This document shows, piece after piece, positions 1 to 8,356 of a DNA stretch of 64,000 nucleotides (positions are counted from its first letter, which is position 1; each line of letters begins with the position of its first letter). The stretch comes from Geobacter sp. (GTDB taxonomy: Bacteria > Desulfobacterota > Desulfuromonadia > Geobacterales > Geobacteraceae): assembly GCA_016177775.1 (NCBI GenBank), contig JACOUQ010000017.1, positions 64,001 to 128,000 of the forward strand, read 5' to 3'. The translations under genes and the position numbers were made by a program. The notes beneath the pieces are model-generated. The model did not search any database, had not been told where the DNA came from, and saw nothing but the letters and a program-made list of their open reading frames with translations.

Positions 1-106
1 CGACGATCTCGCCGGTCGGACGCCGCACCGCAACCGCCATGGAGCGGGGAGCGCGCATCATCACCCCTTCCAGAACCGCCTGACCACCAACATTTATCTT
101 TTCCAT
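1..106 (-). CDS. DUF1385 family protein, N-terminal fragment
   Basis: The minus strand opens with ATG at 106 and reads on past the window edge. The first 35 residues contain [19 protein letters not shown], the start signature of the DUF1385 (YqhQ-like) membrane protein family, whose function is not established. Only the N-terminus is present. It follows thyX on the same strand, separated by a palindromic repeat, and fits the rho-rpmE-thyX-DUF1385 order seen in Geobacter-type genomes (known context; the rest lies outside the window). Confidence 0.8.
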   Translation of the reverse strand, partial: MEKINVGGQAVLEGVMMRAPRSMAVAVRRPTGEIV

Positions 107-124
107 AAATCCCTCAACATATCT

Positions 125-178
125 GTAGGGGCGACTGAGAGGTCGCCCAAACCGGGCGAGTCAACGACTCGCCCCTAG
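125..178. repeat. Compound GTAG-type palindromic repeat
   Basis: Begins with GTAGGGGCGAC and ends with CGCCCCTAG. It holds two adjacent hairpins: GGGCGAC pairing with GTCGCCC, then GGGCGAGT pairing with ACTCGCCC. The thyX stop codon (175-177) lies inside it. It resembles the other GTAG...CTAC palindromes at 15821, 30703 and 51916. Confidence 0.7.
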
Positions 179-864
179 ATGTTCCGGAACCGTTCCCGGA
201 CTTCGACGATCTTCCCGCAGGCCATCTTCCCCTCCGGGCAGGGGCCAACCACGCAGCCGGGGCCGGCGTCACGAAAAATTGTCGGCGCAATCGGCTTCAC
301 CAGCTTGAGCATCTCCACCGACATTGCCCGGATCTCCCACTGGGCGCGCTCGCAGCAGCGCAGCTCGAAGAAGTGCAGCAGCTCGCGGGCATTCATAGTT
401 ACCATGATCTTGGTTTCGGCGGCATTGGGGAGAATGTAGCGGGCGTCCTCCGCAGGGATTCCGGCCTCTACCAGCTCGGCGTAGACTCTGTGGATCGCCT
501 GCAACTGCTCCTCGAAGCGCATCTTCAATTCAGGGCGCTCAGCAATGGATGGAGGGATCACCGCTTCGAATCCGGCCTTGTGCGACACATAGCGCTGGGA
601 CTGCTGTGAGTAGGAGGCGAGGCGGTGCCGCACCAGCTGGTGACTGGTGGCACGGGAGATCCCTTCGATGCCGAAGGTGAACGACGCATGCTCCAGCACC
701 GACTGGTGCCCCAAAGACATGATCTTGTCCAGGAAGCTCTCCACATCGGAGGACGAAAGCTTTTCGCGAAGCTGGTCGATACCGGCCGGCGAATAGCAGA
801 GCCGAGCGGCAAGGGCAACCGTGAGCTCGGGATCGGGGGTGTGCTGAAGAAGGGCAACTTTCAT
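175..864 (-). CDS. thyX: Flavin-dependent thymidylate synthase ThyX
   Basis: Makes dTMP from dUMP using FAD and methylene-tetrahydrofolate, independently of ThyA. The ThyX signature RHRxxSxxxxSxRY is visible as RHRLASYSQQSQRY, and the length (229 aa) is normal. The start MKVALLQH at 864 is preferred over an upstream in-frame Met (891), because family members begin near this motif; a GAGG sequence lies upstream. It is downstream of rpmE with a hairpin between them. The last codon and stop fall within a palindromic repeat, so the extreme C-terminus may have been reshaped by it. Confidence 0.96.
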   Translation of the reverse strand: MKVALLQHTPDPELTVALAARLCYSPAGIDQLREKLSSSDVESFLDKIMSLGHQSVLEHASFTFGIEGISRATSHQLVRHRLASYSQQSQRYVSHKAGFEAVIPPSIAERPELKMRFEEQLQAIHRVYAELVEAGIPAEDARYILPNAAETKIMVTMNARELLHFFELRCCERAQWEIRAMSVEMLKLVKPIAPTIFRDAGPGCVVGPCPEGKMACGKIVEVRERFRNI

Positions 865-960
865 GGTATCGTGAATTCCTCGACAACACATTATGCCACA
901 GCAGGCTGGTTTACGGAACTACTATCTCGCATCCGCCGGAATTCGGCTTTACGAAACAGA

Positions 961-991
961 AAGGGGATTTCGCCCAAGACAAAATCCCCTT
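961..991 (-). terminator. Hairpin between rpmE and thyX
   Basis: A perfect 10-bp stem, AAGGGGATTT with AAATCCCCTT, and an 11-nt loop. On the minus strand it is followed by the T-rich TTCTGTTT, so it probably ends rpmE transcripts. Confidence 0.6.
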
Positions 992-1023
992 CCACATCGA
1001 TCCGGAGAGGCCGGAGCCCCGAA

Positions 1024-1221
1024 TTACATCCCGTATCTTTTCTTGAATCGCTCGACGCGGCCGGCGGTGTCCATCAGCTTCTGCTTGCCGGTGAAAAACG
1101 GATGGCACGCGGAGCAGATCTCGGTGCTGATCTCGGGGTTGGTGGAACGGGTCTGAAAGGTATTGCCGCAATGGCACTTGACCGTCACTTCCACATATTT
1201 CGGATGAATTCCCTCTTTCAT
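1024..1221 (-). CDS. rpmE: 50S ribosomal protein L31 (zinc-binding form)
   Basis: A 65-aa protein starting [16 protein letters not shown]. The zinc ligands C16 and C18 (CHC) and C36 and C39 (CSAC) are all present, so this is the zinc-containing C+ type L31 of the large ribosomal subunit. The start at 1221 is chosen over an upstream extension because L31 proteins begin MKxxIHP. It lies directly downstream of rho on the same strand with 137 bp between, and thyX follows. Confidence 0.97.
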   Translation of the reverse strand: MKEGIHPKYVEVTVKCHCGNTFQTRSTNPEISTEICSACHPFFTGKQKLMDTAGRVERFKKRYGM

Positions 1222-1358
1222 TGCTATCCTCCCTGCAGATTTGCTCTGCAATGCAAATTTATATCGTCCGCGAAAGATAAAAATTAACACTTTCGTCTTA
1301 TTATTTCAAGACTTTTTTATCCGTCCAGACCGGCACACTTTACGGCCGGCCGGACCCG

Positions 1359-2606
1359 CTACTTGCTCATCGAATCAAGGAACTCCTGGTTGGTCTTGGT
1401 TTCGGTGAGTTTATCCAGCAGGAACTCCATGCTGTCCACGACCCCCATGGGGTGGAGCACCTTGCGCAGGATCCAGATCCGGTGGAGAGCGCTCCTCTCA
1501 ATGAGGAGCTCTTCCTTGCGGGTCCCCGACTTGTTCATGTCGATGGCCGGGAAGGTCCGTTTCTCCACCAGCTTCCGGTCGAGATGGAGCTCCATGTTGC
1601 CGGTCCCCTTGAACTCCTCGAAGATCACCTCGTCCATCTTGCTGCCGGTGTCGACAAGCGCGGTGGCAATGATGGTGAGCGACCCACCCTCTTCTATATT
1701 CCGGGCAGCGCCGAAAAAGCGCTTCGGCTTCTGCAGGGCATTGGCATCAACACCACCGGTGAGGATCTTGCCGGACGGCGGGAGAACGGTATTGTAGGCC
1801 CGCGCCAGGCGGGTGATGGAGTCGAGAAGGATCACCACGTCCCGCTTGTGCTCGACGAGGCGCTTCGCCTTCTCTATGACCATCTCCGCCACTTGTACGT
1901 GACGGGAAGCCGGCTCGTCGAAGGTGGAGGAGATGACCTCGCCATTGACGGAGCGCTGCATGTCGGTAACCTCCTCCGGTCGCTCATCGATGAGAAGGAC
2001 GATGAGGTAGACCTCCGGATGGTTAGCGGCAATGGAGTTGGCGATATTCTGGAGAAGCATGGTCTTGCCGGTGCGGGGTGGCGCCACGATCAGGCCGCGC
2101 TGCCCCTTGCCGATAGGGGTTATGAGCTCCATGACCCGCATCGGCATATTGTCCGGCACGGTCTCCAGCTTCAGCTTCTCCTCCGGGTAGAGGGGGGTGA
2201 GGTTGTCGAAGAGGGTCTTCTCTCGTGCCACTTCCGGCGACTCGAAGTTGACCTTCTCCACCTTGAGCAGCGCGAAGTAGCGCTCACCCTCCTTGGGTGG
2301 CCGTATCTGGCCGGAAACCGTATCCCCGGTCTGGAGATTGAAGCGGCGAATCTGGGAAGGGCTTACGTAGATGTCATCCGGCCCCGGCAGATAGTTGTAA
2401 TCCGGCGCGCGGAGGAAGCCGAAGCCGTCCGGCAGGCATTCCAGCACCCCTTCGCCGAAGATCATGCCGTTCTGCTCGGTCTGGGCATTGAGGATGGCGA
2501 AAATCAGGTCCTGCTTCCGCAGGTTGGGTGCGCCTTCAATATTGAGCCCCTTGGCAATCGAGGTAAGCTCGTTAATCTTTTTTCCCTTGAGTTCTTGCAG
2601 GTTCAT
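1359..2606 (-). CDS. rho: Transcription termination factor Rho
   Basis: Hexameric RNA-dependent ATPase that releases transcripts. The 415-aa length is typical. In order: N-terminal helical domain beginning [14 protein letters not shown], the cold-shock-like RNA-binding domain ([11 protein letters not shown] about residues 58-68), the Walker A loop APPRTGKT, the Walker B region [13 protein letters not shown], and the conserved C-terminal SGTRKEELL region. rpmE lies downstream. A long leader (from about 2870) precedes it; Rho genes are often autoregulated through such leaders (known), but nothing specific to that could be read here. Confidence 0.98.
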   Translation of the reverse strand: MNLQELKGKKINELTSIAKGLNIEGAPNLRKQDLIFAILNAQTEQNGMIFGEGVLECLPDGFGFLRAPDYNYLPGPDDIYVSPSQIRRFNLQTGDTVSGQIRPPKEGERYFALLKVEKVNFESPEVAREKTLFDNLTPLYPEEKLKLETVPDNMPMRVMELITPIGKGQRGLIVAPPRTGKTMLLQNIANSIAANHPEVYLIVLLIDERPEEVTDMQRSVNGEVISSTFDEPASRHVQVAEMVIEKAKRLVEHKRDVVILLDSITRLARAYNTVLPPSGKILTGGVDANALQKPKRFFGAARNIEEGGSLTIIATALVDTGSKMDEVIFEEFKGTGNMELHLDRKLVEKRTFPAIDMNKSGTRKEELLIERSALHRIWILRKVLHPMGVVDSMEFLLDKLTETKTNQEFLDSMSK

Positions 2607-2935
2607 CTTTTCTCCAGTACGGCGGTCGTAACAATATTTGACCGGGTGGTCACGGGTATTGGTAAGTTCATGGGTTCATGTGGATTTTATGTGGGTTGAG
2701 TGCTAAGGGGTATGATTGGAGAAGGCATTCCTTGACTTAAATAGAAATTTTGTTCGTGTAATATAAAGTTTGAAGGAGCACAGATCGTTTTTTCAGGATG
2801 CTTGAAGTTCTTCGGGGATTTTCCGGCAAAGGACCGTGGCAGATGCAGCAAAAAGAGGATATGAACATATAAAACTCTATAGTCTGCTCTCCTGTTTGTC
2901 AATAAATTATTTCAGCGGGCATCATTTCGTGGGAA
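2607..2935. other. Non-coding stretch upstream of rho
   Basis: About 330 bases, noticeably AT-richer than the neighbouring genes. It probably holds the rho leader. A 71-codon open frame on the minus strand (2687-2902) has low-complexity composition and no recognisable family, and is not called. Confidence 0.5.
2876..2902 (-). promoter_or_regulatory. Possible sigma-70 promoter for rho
   Basis: On the minus strand TTGACA (2902-2897) and TATAGA (2881-2876) are separated by 15 bp, shorter than the ideal 17. If used, it gives a leader of about 260 nt before rho. The -35 match is perfect but the spacing is poor. Confidence 0.35.
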
Positions 2936-3274
2936 TCAGAGCGCCAGCTGCAGGCGGAGCGCCTTTTCCACCTGCTCCATGAGGGGCCTGGCGACAAAGC
3001 CGATCCTCTCGCTCACGACCCGTGATTTGTCTATGGTGATTATGATGTGGGAACTGATCTTGGCATCCTGCGCCAGGCCGGTTTTCGAGGCGGGGAGAAA
3101 CGTTTCGAATTCATAGATATTCTCCATGCTGGAGAATGAAACAGGAACTATGGTTACAACCGGGGAGTATTCATTGCTGATATTGTTGCTGACCACGAGG
3201 GAGGGGCAGGTTTCCATCCTTTCATCCCCGTCGTGGACAAGGTTGACCAGATATACGCCCCCCCGCTTAAACAT
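2936..3274 (-). CDS. MazF/PemK-like toxin
   Basis: A 112-aa protein beginning MFKRGGVYLVNLV. The pattern GxVYLVNL...PSLVVSNNISNE...VTIVPVS is that of the MazF/PemK (CcdB-fold) mRNA endoribonucleases, although the usual early basic and acidic residues are partly altered (DGDERMETCPS instead of the common GSEQxGxRP). Its start overlaps the end of the upstream antitoxin gene by 8 bp, the usual arrangement in a toxin-antitoxin operon. Toxicity is inferred. Confidence 0.78.
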   Translation of the reverse strand: MFKRGGVYLVNLVHDGDERMETCPSLVVSNNISNEYSPVVTIVPVSFSSMENIYEFETFLPASKTGLAQDAKISSHIIITIDKSRVVSERIGFVARPLMEQVEKALRLQLAL

Positions 3275-3503
3275 CGCGCTTCTCCGTCACCGCAGCCTCG
3301 AACTTCTTCAGCACCTCCACCGTTTCCTCGGCAGTCGCCTGGTACCCCTCGATCAGCTTCCGGTAGCTCTTCTTCTTCACCTCGTCGAGCTTTGCCTGGG
3401 CTGCCTCCTCCAGGAACTGGCTGATCCCCCTCGGGCCATACAGGGCCTTGATGTCATCGACTATGTGGGTCGGAAGGGTTATATTCAGACGCGTATTCGG
3501 CAC
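3267..3503 (-). CDS. Antitoxin partner of the MazF-like toxin
   Basis: A 78-aa protein read from a GTG codon at 3503, preceded by AGGAG six bases upstream. The N-terminus RLNITLPTHIVDDIKAL looks like a short beta strand plus helix of the ribbon-helix-helix DNA-binding class, followed by a charged helical tail (LDEVKKKSYRKLIEGYQ) expected to wrap the toxin. It is first in the operon and overlaps the toxin gene. The exact antitoxin subfamily was not identified. Confidence 0.75.
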   Translation of the reverse strand: MPNTRLNITLPTHIVDDIKALYGPRGISQFLEEAAQAKLDEVKKKSYRKLIEGYQATAEETVEVLKKFEAAVTEKRDV

Positions 3504-3532
3504 AAAGCACTCCTATGTGTCATAAAATGCCA

Positions 3533-3561
3533 TTGACGTGTAAAAAATAATACCATATACT
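3533..3561 (+). promoter_or_regulatory. Sigma-70 promoter ahead of the Ehr gene cluster
   Basis: TTGACG (3533-3538), 17-bp spacer, TATACT (3556-3561). It lies about 85 bp upstream of the regulator at 3646 and between two divergent transcription units, so it probably drives the whole membrane complex operon. Confidence 0.7.
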
Positions 3562-3645
3562 TTTTGAAAGTGTTATAAAATTTTTATGGCTTGGGAATTT
3601 CGCCTATTCCCATCAACTTATCTTCTGATCTGACAAACGGGGTCG

Positions 3646-4326
3646 ATGATGCAATTGACCGTTCACGAGGCCGCCGAGCTGCTCCGTGTCTCGGAAAAGG
3701 AAGTTCTTCGCTGGATAAAGAAGGACGGGCTGCCGGGCTGCAAGATAAATGAGCGCTACCGGATCAACCGGGTTGATCTCCTGGAATGGGCCACGGAGCA
3801 CCGGATCAAGCTCTCCCCTGAAATCTTCGCCAGGCTCGAGATACCCGATGAACCGCTCCCGAAGATCTCCGCAGCACTGGAGGCGGGGGGGATCCACTAC
3901 GATGTCGGGGGGGATGACCAGCAGGGAGTCCTGAAGAACATCGTCGAGCTCCTCAATCTCCCGCCGCAGGTGGACCGGGATTTTCTCCTCCAGGTGCTGA
4001 TCGCCCGCGAGGCCCTCGGCACAACCGCCATCGGCGACGGAATCGCCATTCCCCACGTGCGGAATCCCATCCTCCTCCATGACGTAAAGCCGACCGTCAC
4101 ACTCACCTTCCTCTCACGGCCAATCGACTTCAACGCCATCGACGGCAAGCCGGTAGACACCCTCTTCACCCTGATAACCCCCACGGTCCGGACGCATCTG
4201 CATGTCCTCTCCAAGCTCGCCTACCTGCTGCGCGACGAAAGGGTGCTGTCGGTCCTCAAGAGGAGGGGAGCGGCTTCCGAAATCCTCGACACCATCAAAG
4301 CCATCGAAGCGGAGCTCAGGATATGA
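3646..4326 (+). CDS. DNA-binding HTH plus PtsN-like EIIA domain protein
   Basis: 226 aa. Residues about 3-55 form an excisionase/MerR-like helix-turn-helix (LTVHEAAELLRVSEKEVLRWI). Residues about 75-220 form a PTS EIIA domain of the nitrogen-PTS (PtsN) type, with the phosphorylatable histidine H137 in GIAIPHVRN. This suggests a regulator whose DNA binding or protein contacts respond to phospho-relay through the nitrogen PTS. Its stop overlaps the start of the next gene by 4 bp, so it is translationally coupled to the Ehr complex. ATG codons at 3646 and 3649 are both possible starts. The function in this operon is inferred, not known. Confidence 0.85.
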   Translation: MMQLTVHEAAELLRVSEKEVLRWIKKDGLPGCKINERYRINRVDLLEWATEHRIKLSPEIFARLEIPDEPLPKISAALEAGGIHYDVGGDDQQGVLKNIVELLNLPPQVDRDFLLQVLIAREALGTTAIGDGIAIPHVRNPILLHDVKPTVTLTFLSRPIDFNAIDGKPVDTLFTLITPTVRTHLHVLSKLAYLLRDERVLSVLKRRGAASEILDTIKAIEAELRI

Positions 4327-6329
4327 ATCCAGCCACCGATGGCTCGCTCTCGACCCCGCTCGTGATGCTGGGGATCCTCCTCATCACCCTTTCCGGCGTG
4401 CCGTCGCTGTTCACCAGAAAGAATGCGGGATTCGGACAGAAACTCGCCTCCCTTTTCGTAACGGCCGGCGCTATCTGCGGTCTTATCGGGGCATTTTCCT
4501 CAATCATCCTCAACAGGTCCGAAACCTTCATCATCGCGTGGGGGCTGCCGTTCGGCCCGTGCGAAATCGCGCTTGACCCCTTCTCCGGTCTTTTTCTCCT
4601 TCCGGTCTTTTTCATCTCCGCCTGCTGCTCCATTTACGGCATCGGCTACTGGCCGGCAGCCGAGCATGCCGAAACAACGCGGAAGGTCACCTTCTTCTTC
4701 GGCTTGACCGCAGCCTCCATGGCCTTCCTGGTCATGGCGAGAAACATGGTCCTCTTTCTGGTGGCCTGGGAAGTCATGGCCCTCTCCGCATATTTCATCC
4801 TCGCCGCGGAGGACCACAAAAAGGAGGTGCGCGAGGCGGGCTTCATCTACCTTGCAGCCACCCACACCGGCACTCTGACGCTTTTCGCCATGTTCGCCCT
4901 CCTGCACCACGTGACCTCATCCTTCCTGTTCCCTGCCGCCGCATCCATTGATGCCGCCACCCCCCTCTCCGCAGCCATCCTGATCGCTGCCCTGATCGGG
5001 TTCGGCATGAAGGCCGGGCTCATGCCTCTGCACGTCTGGCTACCCAGCGCCCACGCCAATGCGCCGAGCCACATATCCGCCATCATGTCAGGGGTCCTTA
5101 TCAAGATGGGGATCTACGGCATAATACGGGTCGTCTCCTTTTTCTCCCATCCCCCCCTCTGGTGCGGGGTGCTGATCCTTGCAGCCGGAATGACCACCGC
5201 GGTGCTCGGCGTGACCTTCGCCATGGGGCAGAAGGACATGAAGCGACTCCTGGCCTACAGCAGCATAGACAACATCGGCATCATCGCCATGGGGGTCGGC
5301 GTGGCGGTCATCGGCCAGGCCACCGGCAGCAGCACGCTCGCCATGCTCGGCATGGCCGGAGCGCTCCTCCACGTGCTGAACCACGCAATCTTCAAGCCGC
5401 TCCTCTTCCTCAACTCCGGCTCCGTCATCCACGCCACCGGAACAAGGAATATCGAGGCAATGGGGGGACTTGCCCGGGCCATGCCCGCCACGTCCATCCT
5501 GTTTCTGACCGGAACGATTGCCATATGCGGGCTCCCGCCCCTGAACGGCTTTGTCGGCGAATACCTGGTATACCTCGCCCTCTTCTCCGGGGCAAAGGAT
5601 GGGGGAGGCTCATCCGCGGCTTTCATGGCCCTGGCCGTCCCTTCCCTGGCATTGACAGGGGGGCTGGCCCTGGCGTGCTTTGCCAAGCTTTACGGCACGG
5701 CTTTCCTCGGTCTGCCGAGATCGACAGATGCGGAACATCCCCACGAGCCCGGCGGGACCATGCTCGCGCCGATTCGCGTTCTGGCGTTTCTCGCGCTACT
5801 CATCGGACTGTTCCCCCTTCTGGCGGTGAAGCTCCTCCACTACCCCCTCCTCTCCTGGTCTCCGGACCTGGCCCAGAGCGGGCTTACCCTCTCGACACTG
5901 GCTCCGGTCACCTGGATAACCATGGCAGGGGTGACGCTGGCCGTGGTCGCCTTGATCCTGTATGTCTGCTACAGCCGGCAACTCAAGAGCACCTCAAGGC
6001 AGACAACCACAACATGGGGATGCGGTTATGTGCGGCCCAGCGCCAGGATGCAGTACACGGGTTCATCCTTCACGGAGACGCTCGTGCACCTCTTCAAGGG
6101 AGTGCTTCGCCCCCGCGGGAAGGAACCCGAATTGAAAGGCTATTTCCCCGCAACGCGGGAGTACGCCAGCAACATACCCGACCTGGTGCTGGACCTCATC
6201 ATCATTCCTGTCTCCAGGGGGATCGACTTCGGCTTTTCCTTTGTCAGGAAGCTTCAGCACGGTGAGTATCACCTTTACATACTCTATATTTTTGTTACTA
6301 TGGTTGCTCTCCTCATCTGGGCCCATTGA
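4323..6329 (+). CDS. Ehr/Hyf complex proton-pumping subunit (HyfB/NuoL-like), copy 1
   Basis: A 668-aa polytopic membrane protein of the NuoL/MrpA/HyfB antiporter family. The signature HVWLPSAHANAPSHISAIMSG, with its channel-lining lysines and histidines, and the C-terminal WGCGYVRPSARMQYTGSSF of HyfB/HycC proteins are present. It is coupled to the regulator upstream by ATGA overlap and followed by a paralogue with extensive similarity. It should carry out proton or sodium translocation in a membrane complex related to complex I and group 4 hydrogenases. Confidence 0.93.
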   Translation: MNPATDGSLSTPLVMLGILLITLSGVPSLFTRKNAGFGQKLASLFVTAGAICGLIGAFSSIILNRSETFIIAWGLPFGPCEIALDPFSGLFLLPVFFISACCSIYGIGYWPAAEHAETTRKVTFFFGLTAASMAFLVMARNMVLFLVAWEVMALSAYFILAAEDHKKEVREAGFIYLAATHTGTLTLFAMFALLHHVTSSFLFPAAASIDAATPLSAAILIAALIGFGMKAGLMPLHVWLPSAHANAPSHISAIMSGVLIKMGIYGIIRVVSFFSHPPLWCGVLILAAGMTTAVLGVTFAMGQKDMKRLLAYSSIDNIGIIAMGVGVAVIGQATGSSTLAMLGMAGALLHVLNHAIFKPLLFLNSGSVIHATGTRNIEAMGGLARAMPATSILFLTGTIAICGLPPLNGFVGEYLVYLALFSGAKDGGGSSAAFMALAVPSLALTGGLALACFAKLYGTAFLGLPRSTDAEHPHEPGGTMLAPIRVLAFLALLIGLFPLLAVKLLHYPLLSWSPDLAQSGLTLSTLAPVTWITMAGVTLAVVALILYVCYSRQLKSTSRQTTTTWGCGYVRPSARMQYTGSSFTETLVHLFKGVLRPRGKEPELKGYFPATREYASNIPDLVLDLIIIPVSRGIDFGFSFVRKLQHGEYHLYILYIFVTMVALLIWAH

Positions 6330-6371
6330 AGTCGAAGAACGAGTTTTCATGACAGCGGAGGCTTCGTCTGG

Positions 6372-8345
6372 ATGCTCACCCCCGGTTCACTCGCCATAAC
6401 AGGAGCAGCGCTCTGCGGGATATCCGGCATTCCCGGCCTCTGCCCGGCGATATCGGCCCGGCTAGGGCAGCGGATTGCCGTCTTCCTGGTCCTGGCGGGC
6501 GCTGCAACCGGGACCGCCGGCGCCCTTTGGTCCATGTTGGGGAACCTCACCGAAACCTGGACGCTTGACTGGACCCTCCCCTTCGGCACGGCAGAGATCG
6601 GCCTCGACCCGCTCTCCGCCCTTTTCCTTCTCCTGATCTTCGTCGTCTCGGGCTGCTGCTCGGTGTATGGCATCGGCTACTGGCCGGCCGAAAAGCGCGG
6701 GCTTGCCTTCTTCTTCGGCCTTCTCTCCTGCTCCCTCGCCCTGGTGGTCATGGCCAGAAACGGCGTGTTCTTCCTCCTGGCCTGGGAGATCATGGCCCTG
6801 GCCAACTATATCGTGCTGACCAGCGGGGGAGACAGCCCCGAGGTGTGCGAGGCCGGCAGGACCTACCTGGTGGCGACCCACATCGGCACCCTGGCTCTGT
6901 TCGCCCTATTCGCCATCTTCAAGGTCACGACCGGATCGTTCCAGTTCCCTGTTGCGGCCGGCCTCGATGCTTCACCCCTGCCGGCCACGGCCATTTTCAT
7001 GACCGCGCTGTTCGGCTTCGGGCTGAAGGCCGGCATCATGCCGCTTCACGTCTGGCTCCCCAGCGCCCACGCCAATGCGCCCAGTCACATCTCCGCCCTC
7101 ATGTCGGGGGTGGTGATCAAGATGGGGATTTACGGCCTGCTCCGCACCTTCTCCTTCTTCAACAACATCCCCCTCTGGTGGGGGATACTGATCCTGGTAG
7201 CCGGGATCATATCGGGGCTTGCGGGAGTGATCTTTGCCATTGCCCAGCACGACATCAAGCGGCTCCTGGCCTACCACAGCATCGAGAACATCGGCATAAT
7301 CGCCATGGGAATCGGCGCGGCCCTGATCGGCGAGGCAACGGGAAGCCCCTCCCTCGTCGTTCTCGGGATCGGGGGTGCGTTCCTCCATGTGCTGAACCAC
7401 GGGATATTCAAGTCGCTCCTCTTCCTTGGGGCCGGCTCGGTAATCCACGCAAGCGGAACGCGGGAGATAGACCGGATGGGGGGGCTGGCGCGCCCCATGC
7501 CTTACACTGCGGTTTTCTTTCTGACCGGGGCGGTCGCCATCTGCGGCCTGCCGCCGCTGAACGGCTTCGTGAGCGAATTTCTGATCTACTTCGGATTTTT
7601 CACGGGGATAAGGGAGGGGTTCTCAAAGGCGACACCAATCCTGGCACTGGCCATCCCGTCCCTGGCAATGATCGGAGGGCTGGCCCTCGCCTGCTTTGTC
7701 AAGGTTTTCGGCGCAACATTTCTCGGGCTTCCCCGCACCGATGGGGCAGCCAGGGGACATGAGGCAGGGAGGCCGATGCTCGCGCCGATGGGACTCCTGG
7801 CGCTCCTCTGCCTCCTGATCGGCGTTTTCCCGGCAGCAGCGACGCGCCTGCTGGAGCCGGCCATCCGCGCATGGGCGCCCGGCCTGTCGGAAGAGGGTAC
7901 AAGGCTCGCCCAGGCCGCGCCCCTCTCCTGGATCACCCTTTTGGCCCTGCTGCTGATAACCATCACCCTAGCCTTCACGATCCTCTTCAAAAGGAGGGTC
8001 GCAGGCGCCGCCAGGGGAAAGGCCGGGACATGGGACTGCGGCTATGCGAACCCTTCCGCCAGCATGCAGTACAGCTCCTCCTCCTTCGCGGAGATGCTGG
8101 TCAGGCTCTTTGCCACGATGCTTCGCCCCGACTGCCACAAGCCGGCACTGCGCGACCTGTTCCCGAAGGGGGGGCGCTTTTCCAGCCATGTGCCGGAGGT
8201 GGTCCTGGAGTTGATAATGGTGCCGTGGTTCATGAAGTCGGACGTTAAATTCTCCTCAATCCGCCGCCTGCAACACGGACAGCTCCACCTCTACATACTT
8301 TATGTATTCCTGGCCCTGCTGGCGCTGCTGGCGTGGGCGACATAA
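6372..8345 (+). CDS. Ehr/Hyf complex proton-pumping subunit (HyfB/NuoL-like), copy 2
   Basis: A 657-aa paralogue of the gene just upstream: most of the central membrane domain aligns without gaps (HVWLPSAHANAPSHISALMSG, NHGIFKSLLFL, AICGLPPLNGFV), and the C-terminus WDCGYANPSASMQYSSSSF is again HyfB-like. The ATG at 6372 has GGAGG ten bases upstream. Two tandem NuoL-like pumps in one complex suggest a higher ion/electron stoichiometry than in a simple Ech enzyme (inference). Confidence 0.93.
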   Translation: MLTPGSLAITGAALCGISGIPGLCPAISARLGQRIAVFLVLAGAATGTAGALWSMLGNLTETWTLDWTLPFGTAEIGLDPLSALFLLLIFVVSGCCSVYGIGYWPAEKRGLAFFFGLLSCSLALVVMARNGVFFLLAWEIMALANYIVLTSGGDSPEVCEAGRTYLVATHIGTLALFALFAIFKVTTGSFQFPVAAGLDASPLPATAIFMTALFGFGLKAGIMPLHVWLPSAHANAPSHISALMSGVVIKMGIYGLLRTFSFFNNIPLWWGILILVAGIISGLAGVIFAIAQHDIKRLLAYHSIENIGIIAMGIGAALIGEATGSPSLVVLGIGGAFLHVLNHGIFKSLLFLGAGSVIHASGTREIDRMGGLARPMPYTAVFFLTGAVAICGLPPLNGFVSEFLIYFGFFTGIREGFSKATPILALAIPSLAMIGGLALACFVKVFGATFLGLPRTDGAARGHEAGRPMLAPMGLLALLCLLIGVFPAAATRLLEPAIRAWAPGLSEEGTRLAQAAPLSWITLLALLLITITLAFTILFKRRVAGAARGKAGTWDCGYANPSASMQYSSSSFAEMLVRLFATMLRPDCHKPALRDLFPKGGRFSSHVPEVVLELIMVPWFMKSDVKFSSIRRLQHGQLHLYILYVFLALLALLAWAT

Positions 8346-8356
8346 GGCGAAAAAAT

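Noticed and set aside
1321-1358. Possible terminator between rho and rpmE
   Set aside because: The hairpin is imperfect and no T-run follows on the minus strand.
2687-2902. Possible 71-codon gene upstream of rho
   Set aside because: No ribosome-binding site, no family, and AT-rich composition typical of leaders.
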